Assembly: GCA_017303875.1 (NCBI GenBank)
Contig: JAFLBP010000002.1
Coordinates: 1 to 64,000, forward strand
Direction: 5' to 3'
From: Chitinophagales bacterium
GTDB taxonomy: Bacteria > Bacteroidota > Bacteroidia > Chitinophagales > Saprospiraceae
Length of the DNA stretch: 64,000 nucleotides
The position numbers were made by a program, and so were the translations under genes. The notes under the pieces are model-generated. The model did no database searches. It saw nothing but the letters and a program-made list of their open reading frames with translations, and was not told the origin of the DNA. Shown piece by piece: positions 53,005-60,884 of this stretch (its first letter is position 1; each line of letters starts with the position of its first letter).

Positions 53005-53433
53005 ATGAGCAAAAAGAAATTTTCACAAGGCCTCGACGACCTGTTCCGGGACAATGCCCCCGAACAGGTAAACCCCGGCGCCCCAAAAACGACCGGCAGC
53101 AAGCGCTTCGCCGCCGGCCTGGAAGCCCTGCTCCAGGAAACCCTCGATGAGGCATTCGGCGGGCCTCAGGCTTCGGCAGAAACCCAAAAGCAGACGCCGG
53201 AAAAACAATACACCGGCCTCGATGCCCTGCTGCGCCAAACCGTCGACATCCGCGAAGTGCTGGAAGATGAAAACACCGGAAAAAAACGCCTGACCGTCAG
53301 CGTCGACAAATCGCGACTCGAACAACTCAAACTGATCGCACGCCTCGAAAATGCTTATCTCAAAGACCTGTTAGTGGCCGTCATCGATGAGTACATTCAG
53401 GAATATGTCAATAAAAAAGGGATGAAATTGTAA
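53005..53433 (+). CDS. Small ParA-partner candidate: three GLDALL motifs plus ribbon-helix-helix
   Basis: The 142-residue protein has two halves. Residues 5-80 hold three copies of a short basic/hydrophobic motif: KFSQGLDDLFRDN (5-17), RFAAGLEALLQET (34-46) and QYTGLDALLRQT (68-79), separated by Pro/Gln linkers. The same core, RGLDALL, occurs at the N-terminus of standard ParB proteins, where it stimulates ParA. Residues about 93-136 (RLTVSVDKSRLEQLKLIARLE and helices after it) fit a ribbon-helix-helix DNA-binding domain. The CTPase domain of ParB is absent. It lies between parA and a polX-like gene, 12 and 8 bp away. A role as centromere- or cargo-binding partner of ParA is inferred. Confidence 0.8.
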   Translation: MSKKKFSQGLDDLFRDNAPEQVNPGAPKTTGSKRFAAGLEALLQETLDEAFGGPQASAETQKQTPEKQYTGLDALLRQTVDIREVLEDENTGKKRLTVSVDKSRLEQLKLIARLENAYLKDLLVAVIDEYIQEYVNKKGMKL

Positions 53434-53441
53434 GCCCCGCC

Positions 53442-55070
53442 ATGACCAATAAAGCAATCGCCAACGCCTTCGACGAACTCGCCAGCCTCATGGAACTCCA
53501 TGAAGAAGACGATTTCCGCATCCGCACCTACCGGAACACCTACCTTAACCTGCGCAAACTCGATCGCCCGTTGGCCGAAATGAACGATGCCGAAATCAAA
53601 AGTATTAAAGGTATCGGCGATGCCACTTCCAAAAAAATCCGGGAACTGCTCAGCAGCGGACAAATGGCAAGCCTGGAAAAATACAAAAGCGATACACCGC
53701 CCGGCGTGGTTGAAATGCTCGACATCAATGGTTTCGGCCCTAAAAAGGTTCGGGCTGTCTGGAAAGAAATGGGCATTGAAAGTATCGGAGAGCTATTATA
53801 CGCCTGCAATGAAAATCGCCTGGTTGAATATAAAGGTTTTGGCCTTAAAACGCAGGAGGATTTGCACAAAAAGCTGCATTATTACCTGCGCAGCAAAAAC
53901 AAACTCCACTTAGATGCCGCGGAAGAAGCAGCCGATGCCATGTGTATCCTGCTCAGCAATCAGCTGCCCGGCGCAGTGGTACAGCCGGTCGGGGCACTTC
54001 GGCGCAATTGCCCGGTCATCGACACGGTGGAACTGCTGTTGGCCTATGACGAAGACCCCTACCCCACCCTGTCGGCAATCGAAGGCCTGCACGTGGAACA
54101 AAGCGATGCCCAGACCACTTACCTACAATTAGAAGGTGGCGCAAGGATTTGCCTCCACCATTGTAAACACGAGGAGTTCGGCTCCAAATTATTCCGCTTT
54201 TCCGGCACCCAGGCATTTCTTGAGGCGTTTGCCCAGGCCGTACCGGGCGTGGATTTTCGCAATTTACCAAGCGAAACAGCAGTATTCGAGAAAGCAGGCA
54301 TGCCCTTTGTGCATCCGGCCCTGCGCGAAGACGGTCACGCCGTTGCGCTGGCGCGCCAGGGTAAACTGCCGGACTTAATCACAGAAAATGATATCAAAGG
54401 CGTCTTGCACGTTCACACCACCTGGAGCGATGGACTGCACAGTCTGGAAGACATGTGCCTGTATGCGCAAAGCCTCGGTTATGCTTATATCGGAATTACC
54501 GACCACAGCCAGTCGGCATTTTATGCCAATGGCCTGAAGCCCGATCGGGTGCTCGCCCAGATGGAGGAAATTGATCGTTTGAACGAAAAAATGGCGCCCT
54601 TCCGAATTTTCAAAGGCATTGAAAGCGATATTCTGAATGATGGATCGCTGGATTATGAAGAGGCTATTTTACAGCGATTCGATTTTGTGATCGCTTCTGT
54701 ACACAGCAACCTGCGTATGCCCATCGAAAAAGCAACCGAACGCCTGCTCCGGGCGATCGAAAACCCGTATACCACCATTCTTGGCCACCCGACCGGCCGA
54801 CTTTTGCTCAGCCGCGAAGGTTATCCGCTCGATTGGGACAAAATCCTGGATGCCTGCGCCCGGCACAATACCGCAATTGAATTAAATGCCAATCCGTACC
54901 GATTAGATATTGACTACACCCTGCTTCCCCGCGCCATCGCCTTGGGTATTCCCATCAGTATCAATCCGGATGCGCACAGCAAAGACGGCATCCACGCCAT
55001 TCGCTATGGTGTAATGGTAGCCCAAAAAGGCGGCATGAGCGCTGCAAACAGCTTCAGGATGAATTTGTAA
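53442..55070 (+). CDS. PolX-like protein with intact PHP domain and degenerate polymerase site
   Basis: The 542-residue protein has PolX domain order: an N-terminal 8-kDa/HhH part (IKSIKGIGDATSKKIRELLSSG, DINGFGPKKVRAVW), a palm (about 150-310) and a C-terminal PHP domain (about 320-540). The PHP metal motifs are complete: HVHTTWSDG (from 323), GITDHSQSAF, GIESDIL, ASVHSNL, LGHPTG and NPDAHS. In the palm, G184-A-L-R-R replaces GSxRR, and I193-D-T-V-E197 stands where PolX has IGDxD, so the two metal-binding Asp align with Thr and Glu. It is probably a PHP nuclease without normal polymerase activity. It is last in the parA operon and a hairpin follows. Confidence 0.88.
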   Translation: MTNKAIANAFDELASLMELHEEDDFRIRTYRNTYLNLRKLDRPLAEMNDAEIKSIKGIGDATSKKIRELLSSGQMASLEKYKSDTPPGVVEMLDINGFGPKKVRAVWKEMGIESIGELLYACNENRLVEYKGFGLKTQEDLHKKLHYYLRSKNKLHLDAAEEAADAMCILLSNQLPGAVVQPVGALRRNCPVIDTVELLLAYDEDPYPTLSAIEGLHVEQSDAQTTYLQLEGGARICLHHCKHEEFGSKLFRFSGTQAFLEAFAQAVPGVDFRNLPSETAVFEKAGMPFVHPALREDGHAVALARQGKLPDLITENDIKGVLHVHTTWSDGLHSLEDMCLYAQSLGYAYIGITDHSQSAFYANGLKPDRVLAQMEEIDRLNEKMAPFRIFKGIESDILNDGSLDYEEAILQRFDFVIASVHSNLRMPIEKATERLLRAIENPYTTILGHPTGRLLLSREGYPLDWDKILDACARHNTAIELNANPYRLDIDYTLLPRAIALGIPISINPDAHSKDGIHAIRYGVMVAQKGGMSAANSFRMNL

Positions 55071-55129
55071 ATCCGGTAATCTGCGCCGATTACAAACACC
55101 ATTTTCCCAAATCGATATTCCATAAAACG

Positions 55130-55165
55130 CATCCCGAATGCTGCACAACGGCAACATTCGGGATG
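55130..55165. terminator. Hairpin between convergent genes
   Basis: A perfect 11-bp stem, CATCCCGAATG with CATTCGGGATG around a 14-nt loop, lies between genes ending at 55070 (plus) and 55187 (minus). No strong T-run is present on the plus side; a weak TTTTA follows on the minus side. Confidence 0.65.
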
Positions 55166-55186
55166 ACAGTATTAATACACGTTTAC

Positions 55187-58100
55187 TTATCGGATCAATG
55201 TCACATCGCCGTGGCGCTCGCCGATAGAGCCGTCGGGATAACGCCAGCGAATGTAATAAGCATACACATCGGTTGGCGCATCTTTTCCGTCCACCTTACC
55301 ATCCCAGGATGGCGTTGCCGGCGTGCTTTCAAATATCTTGGTCCCCCAACGATTAAATACCTGGAAAGTTTCCACTTCAAGACTGCCGCCAACGAGCAAC
55401 AGACCGGAGTAGGTATCATTAATCATGTCATTGTTGGGCGTGAACGCATTCGGGAATTCGATGCAGCGTTTTACCGGGAAACTGATCGGGCCAGCGGTAG
55501 TGGAGCATCCTGCGGTGGTCGTTGCCACAACGCTGAACTGTTGCGGCGGATCAGTCTGGATGGGCGTCACCCGAACGGAGTCGCGGGTAGCCTCGTTGAT
55601 TGCCGTACCATTCAGCAACCACTGCAATGAGGCCGCAGGGGGCGGCGAAAGGGATACGCGCAGCGTAATGGGCGTTCCTTCGCAAATAGAGTCAGTCACA
55701 ACAGGCACGGAAACCAGGTTATTCAAAACCGGGCTGGGGTTAACCGTTACCCGCAAGCTGTCGTACAAAAGGCAGTTATTTCCATAAACCAATTGCGCAA
55801 CATATGTCCAGATGCCTGCACCCGGCGAGGGGAAGCTGGCAGGATTGGTGGTTTGATTGCCCGTCGGTCCTTGCCAGATCAATACCGGCGCGCCACCGCC
55901 CTGCGCTGTAAAGGTGGCATTCAATTGCACCGGAGCACCTTCACAAACAGTTTGGTTTGAACCGGCTTCCAAACTTCCGCTTGCAACGGTTACCGTGACG
56001 TCGCGGGTGGTTTCACAAGTGGGGCTGGTAGCGACCACGCGGTAGGTCGTGGTTACCGCAGGCGTAACGGTTGGCGTCGGGCTGGTAGAAGTAAAGCCCG
56101 GCGGCACCGATGTCCAGCTGTAGGTAACATCCGGCTGATTGGTGTTGTTGAGCAGGATACTGTCACCCGGACAAAGAACCGGATTATTCGGCATCTGAAG
56201 CGCAGGCAAAGGCAGTACATTTACCGTAACGTTGCCGCTGGTCGGGCAAGGAATATCTTTTATCTCAACGTTGTAAGTGGTCGTCTGAATTGGTCGTGCG
56301 ATCGGGTTGGGGCAATCAGTACAGGACAAGGAGTTGGTTGCATCCTGCATCCATTCTATCTTGCCGCCCGGCGGGTCGATGACCAGAATTATTTGTGAAC
56401 TTTCACCCGGGCAAATCTCGCTTGGATCGGCCGTGATAGTCAGCTCCGGAATTACTGCAACCGGAATCTGAACGCTGTCGACCACTGCACAGGCGCCACT
56501 GGTGGTGCGGCGGACCATCGTCAGGGTTTCTGTGGCAATCATAACCATGTTCCAGTTGGAATCCGGGGTCAATTGCTGACCCAGCATATCCCACTGAATA
56601 CTGATATCCGGGAAACTTGCCGGCTCGTAGGTTTTGGAAAGCAGGTAAATGGTATCGCCGGGGCAATAAATCGTCTTGTCTTCTTCACGGCGAATGCTGC
56701 TTTCCGGCAGGGAGTCGACGCGAATTTGTACGGAGTCTGTAACGGTACAACCGTTGAGTGTCGTAGTTGCAAAGAGGGTAAACGATTCGTTCGGAACTGT
56801 TTTTACATTCAGGCCCGTAGTGGGATTGACGAAAAATGCCGGTGTCCAGTTTACCGTTCCGTTTGTCGGGTTAATCACCGCTTGTAAACTGAGGGTATCA
56901 CCAAGACAGAGTTTTACTTTTTCATCGCCCTGAATATCAATATCCGCCGGGATAACAGTCACCACCACATTTTCAGTTTGTGTGCAATATCCGTTTACTG
57001 AAGTGGCGGTAAGGGTGTAGGTCGTCGTTTGATCGGGCAATGCAATCGGATTGCTGATGTTTGGATCGCTGAGTCCTTGTGTGGGTTGCCAATTATAGGT
57101 TGTACTTTCCATTACTTCGCTGCCCAATACGACCGGATAGTTCTGGCAAACCGTGGTATCGGCAGCGATGGTCGGCATAAACAGGGTATCAACGTAAATG
57201 GTGATGCTGTCTGTGAGGGTGCAGCCCCCAACACTGAGGTTGACAATATATTGAGTCGTCTCTGTTGGAGAGGCAAACGGAGCGGCGCTGCTGCTGTTGC
57301 TGAGGCTGCCGGCCGGAGTCCAGCTCAGGCCCATGTTGCCAGCGTTGTTGGTGGCGAATAACTGAATGGAGTCGCCGAGGCAAATGGTGGTATCAGCGTT
57401 TGCGGCACTCACGCTCAATACAGGGTTGATTACATCTACAAAAACAGAATCTACACCGATACAGGTACCAATATTACCGGTGACGGTGAACCAGGTATCC
57501 TGTTGGAGCACCACGGTAGTAGGGTTTGGCAATGTCGCGTTATTGAGCAGCGAAGGAGGCGTCCAGAAATAGGTATTGGCGCCTGTTGCTTCTAATTGCA
57601 GGGTATTGCCCGCGCAAACGAGGAGTGTATCGCCGCCGCTAACCTGCACATCGGGGTTATCTTTAATTTCGATGGTCAGGCTTTTATATTGAATGCTGCC
57701 GCAACCAAAGTTTCCGGAAATACCGAGTACGATGGTTTCCGTGCCTTCGGGCAGGGCATCAGTCAGTACAGTGAGCGGGAAAGCAAAAACGGTCTGGCCG
57801 GGCTGGAAGGTAACAGCGCCAGGCAGGTTCAGGATATAGTCGACCCCGTTGGTGGCGGTACCGCCGACACTCAGTTCTACCGTTGTAGCACTTTGCAGGG
57901 CTTGCGAAAGACTGAGGTAAAGGGTATCTACGCCAAGAATACAGGATTCAAGGAGATAATCGAGGCCATTGGCAAATTTGACGCTCAGTTCAGGTGTGCC
58001 GCCGGAGATTTTACCGATAAATACACCGGAGTCAAAAGCTTCATCTTCGCGGTCGGCAATAGCCAGACGCAGGCGATAGGTATTGCAGGGAATAACCTCC

Positions 58101-59743
58101 GTGCGTGCTGTCAACGTTTTTTTCACACCCAGATAGTCCGAGGTCATCCCGTCGTACTGAATGGTGCTACTCAATTCGTTGTTGCGGTAGTATTCCCAGT
58201 TGGTGAGGTTGTTCACGCTGTTAATCTGTACCGGAATATTTCCGCCAGGCAATACAGCGATATTTTTAGCATTGCCCAGTTCTGCCGGGCCGGTAATACC
58301 GGGGCCGGAAACGAGGAATGCAAAGATGTCGTTGAAGTCATTATCCACATACTCCGGATATTCCTCTGAAGCAAACACATATTCGAAAGTCAATTCGTTG
58401 GTTGCCACAAATACGTCAAGCTCAACCACGCAGGCATCGCGTGAAGGCGTTCCGTTGCCGAACTGATCAGAGAGGTAATCGAGCATGGAATCTCCCGGAT
58501 CATTGGGCTGGAAAGGAAACATTGCCTCACCGGCGCCGGTAAGATCATTTGGGCCGATGGCGATGGCCGCTTCACCGGAAGTAAGCAGCAAACCTTCTCC
58601 AAGACCGAGAGAATTGTCGTCGGAAGCAAACTTAAAGGTTCCATAACCACTTTGCGGACAATTGATATTGTGTACCGTCACGGTTGTGGTAGGCGAAGTC
58701 ATGGCTTCTGCAATATCTGCGTTGCTCAACTGGTCGTCGACGGCCATTTCAAGAGGCGCCGGACAGGGGCTGCTGCTGCATTCCCAATGGGCTTGCCAGC
58801 CTTCCTGCTGGACACTGCCATCGGAGATAAATTGCACCGTCAAACAACCGCTGGAAGCCTGAACAGTAAGTCCTACACCGCCGCCGCCCGCGATATTTTC
58901 GGGCGTAAATCCGGAGCCGTCCAAAGCCGCCAAAAGGGTGCCGCTGCTGCTGTTGCCATCATAAAGGAACAACTGGTCGCCCATACCCGGAAACTGCGGC
59001 TCGCTGCCCTCCAGGTTGTAATAATCAAGGGTAAATGTAATGCAGGCAGGCGCATTGGTCGGACAAATGGTAAAGGTATGATTCTCGTTGGGCTGATAAT
59101 CGTCGTCGGGGCCGCCGGTATCAAAAAGAATACCGCTGCAAAGTGTACTGCTGCCCTGGTCTATGGTGACGGTCGGCGGAATGGCCGTAACGCAGAGGCG
59201 GAAATCACCGGCGCCGGGATTAACCGACGTGCCATAGTCTGCCACACGAATAAAATATTCAACGCCGGGCGTCAGGCCGACGATATCTATAAAAACTTCG
59301 TTTTCGTTCACATCTGCGGAAGCGCAGATCAGTTCAGCCAGGCCATCTACCTGACAATCGCCGCGATAAACCGCAAATTCAGGATTGCTGATACTGTTCG
59401 CGCCCACGCCGTTGAGGCTGATGCGGAAATCGAGCAGGGTGTCGGGGCAGGTAAATTTAAACCAGACATCCCGCGAGGCCGTTCCGTTTTTGAAGCAGGA
59501 AGGGTTATTGCCAAAACCAATGTTGGAATTGGTCGCACCGACATTGCTGTATATAGTGCTGTCGCACACAGGCGCCGGGCCAAGGTCGATCACCCCGCTG
59601 CAATCATCATTAAGGGGTGTTTGTGCCCGGAGTGCGAAGGGCACTACAAGCAGGCCAAGCATCCATAACATGGTTCCCCGAAACTTGTTCGGATGGATGA
59701 ATGTGGGCAAAAAAGATGTTACTGCACGGGTAGATTGGTGCAT
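55187..59743 (-). CDS. Large T9SS type B adhesin with CUB, choice-of-anchor L and Calx-beta domains
   Basis: The 1518-residue protein has a signal peptide ending in ALRAQ at about residue 41; an alternative ATG at 59671 would shorten it. Next come a pre-peptidase-like domain (about 45-190), a CUB-like domain (about 200-325; LYDGNSSSGTLLAALDG), a choice-of-anchor L domain (about 345-590; GLGEGLLLTSGEAAIA, EYVFASEEYPEYVDNDFNDIF), a Calx-beta domain (about 600-705), and many Ig/PKD-like repeats with paired Cys. The C-terminal CHU_C domain has FPNAFTPNNDMINDTYSG and FNRWGTKIFESTPATPSWDG. It is a surface adhesin exported by T9SS with PorP/SprF help. The ligand is unknown. Confidence 0.9.
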   Translation of the reverse strand: MHQSTRAVTSFLPTFIHPNKFRGTMLWMLGLLVVPFALRAQTPLNDDCSGVIDLGPAPVCDSTIYSNVGATNSNIGFGNNPSCFKNGTASRDVWFKFTCPDTLLDFRISLNGVGANSISNPEFAVYRGDCQVDGLAELICASADVNENEVFIDIVGLTPGVEYFIRVADYGTSVNPGAGDFRLCVTAIPPTVTIDQGSSTLCSGILFDTGGPDDDYQPNENHTFTICPTNAPACITFTLDYYNLEGSEPQFPGMGDQLFLYDGNSSSGTLLAALDGSGFTPENIAGGGGVGLTVQASSGCLTVQFISDGSVQQEGWQAHWECSSSPCPAPLEMAVDDQLSNADIAEAMTSPTTTVTVHNINCPQSGYGTFKFASDDNSLGLGEGLLLTSGEAAIAIGPNDLTGAGEAMFPFQPNDPGDSMLDYLSDQFGNGTPSRDACVVELDVFVATNELTFEYVFASEEYPEYVDNDFNDIFAFLVSGPGITGPAELGNAKNIAVLPGGNIPVQINSVNNLTNWEYYRNNELSSTIQYDGMTSDYLGVKKTLTARTEVIPCNTYRLRLAIADREDEAFDSGVFIGKISGGTPELSVKFANGLDYLLESCILGVDTLYLSLSQALQSATTVELSVGGTATNGVDYILNLPGAVTFQPGQTVFAFPLTVLTDALPEGTETIVLGISGNFGCGSIQYKSLTIEIKDNPDVQVSGGDTLLVCAGNTLQLEATGANTYFWTPPSLLNNATLPNPTTVVLQQDTWFTVTGNIGTCIGVDSVFVDVINPVLSVSAANADTTICLGDSIQLFATNNAGNMGLSWTPAGSLSNSSSAAPFASPTETTQYIVNLSVGGCTLTDSITIYVDTLFMPTIAADTTVCQNYPVVLGSEVMESTTYNWQPTQGLSDPNISNPIALPDQTTTYTLTATSVNGYCTQTENVVVTVIPADIDIQGDEKVKLCLGDTLSLQAVINPTNGTVNWTPAFFVNPTTGLNVKTVPNESFTLFATTTLNGCTVTDSVQIRVDSLPESSIRREEDKTIYCPGDTIYLLSKTYEPASFPDISIQWDMLGQQLTPDSNWNMVMIATETLTMVRRTTSGACAVVDSVQIPVAVIPELTITADPSEICPGESSQIILVIDPPGGKIEWMQDATNSLSCTDCPNPIARPIQTTTYNVEIKDIPCPTSGNVTVNVLPLPALQMPNNPVLCPGDSILLNNTNQPDVTYSWTSVPPGFTSTSPTPTVTPAVTTTYRVVATSPTCETTRDVTVTVASGSLEAGSNQTVCEGAPVQLNATFTAQGGGAPVLIWQGPTGNQTTNPASFPSPGAGIWTYVAQLVYGNNCLLYDSLRVTVNPSPVLNNLVSVPVVTDSICEGTPITLRVSLSPPPAASLQWLLNGTAINEATRDSVRVTPIQTDPPQQFSVVATTTAGCSTTAGPISFPVKRCIEFPNAFTPNNDMINDTYSGLLLVGGSLEVETFQVFNRWGTKIFESTPATPSWDGKVDGKDAPTDVYAYYIRWRYPDGSIGERHGDVTLIR

Positions 59744-59887
59744 GAGTAGCTGCGATTTACTGGTTAATTGTCAAAAAACTGGAAATAGACCTGTTTTTTA
59801 CCGCCTCAAAAATACCATGACGTCTGTACATAGACAAGCGTTGGCAAAGATTCTGCTTATAGAGGACAGTTTGGCCTCCCTGCTATG

Positions 59888-60637
59888 TTAAAGTTCACGT
59901 ATCCAGATGTTGCGGTAGCTGACTAAGTCTCCATGATCCTGCAAACGAATGGCGCCTTTTCCGTGGGCCTGAATTTTAGGCAACCCGATGTATTCCGTAG
60001 TTCCTTTAATCTCTGTATTCCATTGAATAACAATACCGTTATGCAGTACGGTTACACGTCCGGGGCTGATTTGAATACCGTCGGCATTGAAGCGCGGCGC
60101 AGCGTACAGGATGTCGTAGGTTTGCCATTCTCCGGGTTTGCGGCAAGCATTGACCAAAGGAATGGATTGTTTATAAATTGCGCCGGCCTGCCCGTTGGAA
60201 TAGGTTCTGTTCTGGTAAGAATCGAGGATTTGCACCTCATAACGCTCCTGTAAAAACAGCCCGCTGTTGCCCCGGCCCTGGCCCTCGCCTTTAACGACCA
60301 CGGGGGCGCGAAATTCCAGGTGCAATTGCATATCGCCAAACTGGCGACGGGTTTGTATGTCTCCGCTACCGGGAGTAACGGTCATAGCGCCGTCCTGAAT
60401 CGTCCACGCAGCGGTTTTTGTACTGTCTTTTACTGATTTCCAGGCATCCAGATTTTTGCCGTCAAACAATACAAGTGCATCGGAAGGCGGCTGTCCGGGT
60501 TCGGCAGCCGGTGTCACCGTGCGGGCCTCAGGGGCCCAAACTTCGGTGGCTTTGGGATCCGTAATCTGGGCCTGGAGCAATGCCGGGCTACCCGCAAGTG
60601 GGAAAAGGGCAAAAAGTGTAAAAATGTGTTTGCGCAT
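59888..60637 (-). CDS. DUF1080 (3-keto-disaccharide hydrolase-like) secreted protein
   Basis: From ATG 60637 the 249-residue protein has a signal peptide (LFALFPLAGSPALLQAQ). The DUF1080 concanavalin-like fold has LFDGKNLDAWKSV at the start, then FGDMQLHLEFRAP, GNSGLFLQERYEVQILDSY and the end HGDLVSYRNIWIREL. The family is now described as 3-keto-glycoside hydrolases and is widespread in Bacteroidota and Planctomycetota. The longer frame to 60796 lacks a signal at its N-terminus. It is divergent from the metalloprotease gene. Confidence 0.87.
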   Translation of the reverse strand: MRKHIFTLFALFPLAGSPALLQAQITDPKATEVWAPEARTVTPAAEPGQPPSDALVLFDGKNLDAWKSVKDSTKTAAWTIQDGAMTVTPGSGDIQTRRQFGDMQLHLEFRAPVVVKGEGQGRGNSGLFLQERYEVQILDSYQNRTYSNGQAGAIYKQSIPLVNACRKPGEWQTYDILYAAPRFNADGIQISPGRVTVLHNGIVIQWNTEIKGTTEYIGLPKIQAHGKGAIRLQDHGDLVSYRNIWIREL

Positions 60638-60754
60638 ATTGTTTTGATTGAACAAGCAAATGATCGGCCGAAACCCTGAAACGCCAAATAACGCGGTTTC
60701 AGCCTGCATAGGTATTGTTTTTTGAATTTTGGCGACGATTTTTTTAAAAATATT

Positions 60755-60783
60755 ATTGTTACGCGTAAAGGTCAATATTTTTG
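60755..60783 (+). promoter_or_regulatory. Possible promoter of the metalloprotease gene
   Basis: TATTTTTG (60776-60783) matches TAnnTTTG, with ATTG (60755-60758) 17 bp upstream as a weak -33 element. It lies about 100 bp before ATG 60885. Confidence 0.4.
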
Positions 60784-60884
60784 CCCAATTGTCCAATTCC
60801 CGATGACCTCAATAGCTGCTAATCCTTTCGTCTTCGTCTTTTTAATCCGTTTTTTCTGTTTCAACCTTTCAACCTTACTGATTT

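Noticed and set aside
52201..53433. Plasmid-type partition locus or integrated plasmid
   Set aside because: No replication initiator, relaxase or iteron array lies nearby, and the flanking genes have chromosomal character. A chromosomal or specialised ParA system fits better.
58652..59668. Plus-strand frame of 338 codons opposite the type B adhesin
   Set aside because: Shadow of the large minus-strand gene with domain evidence; composition is Ala/Arg/Ile biased and shows no family.
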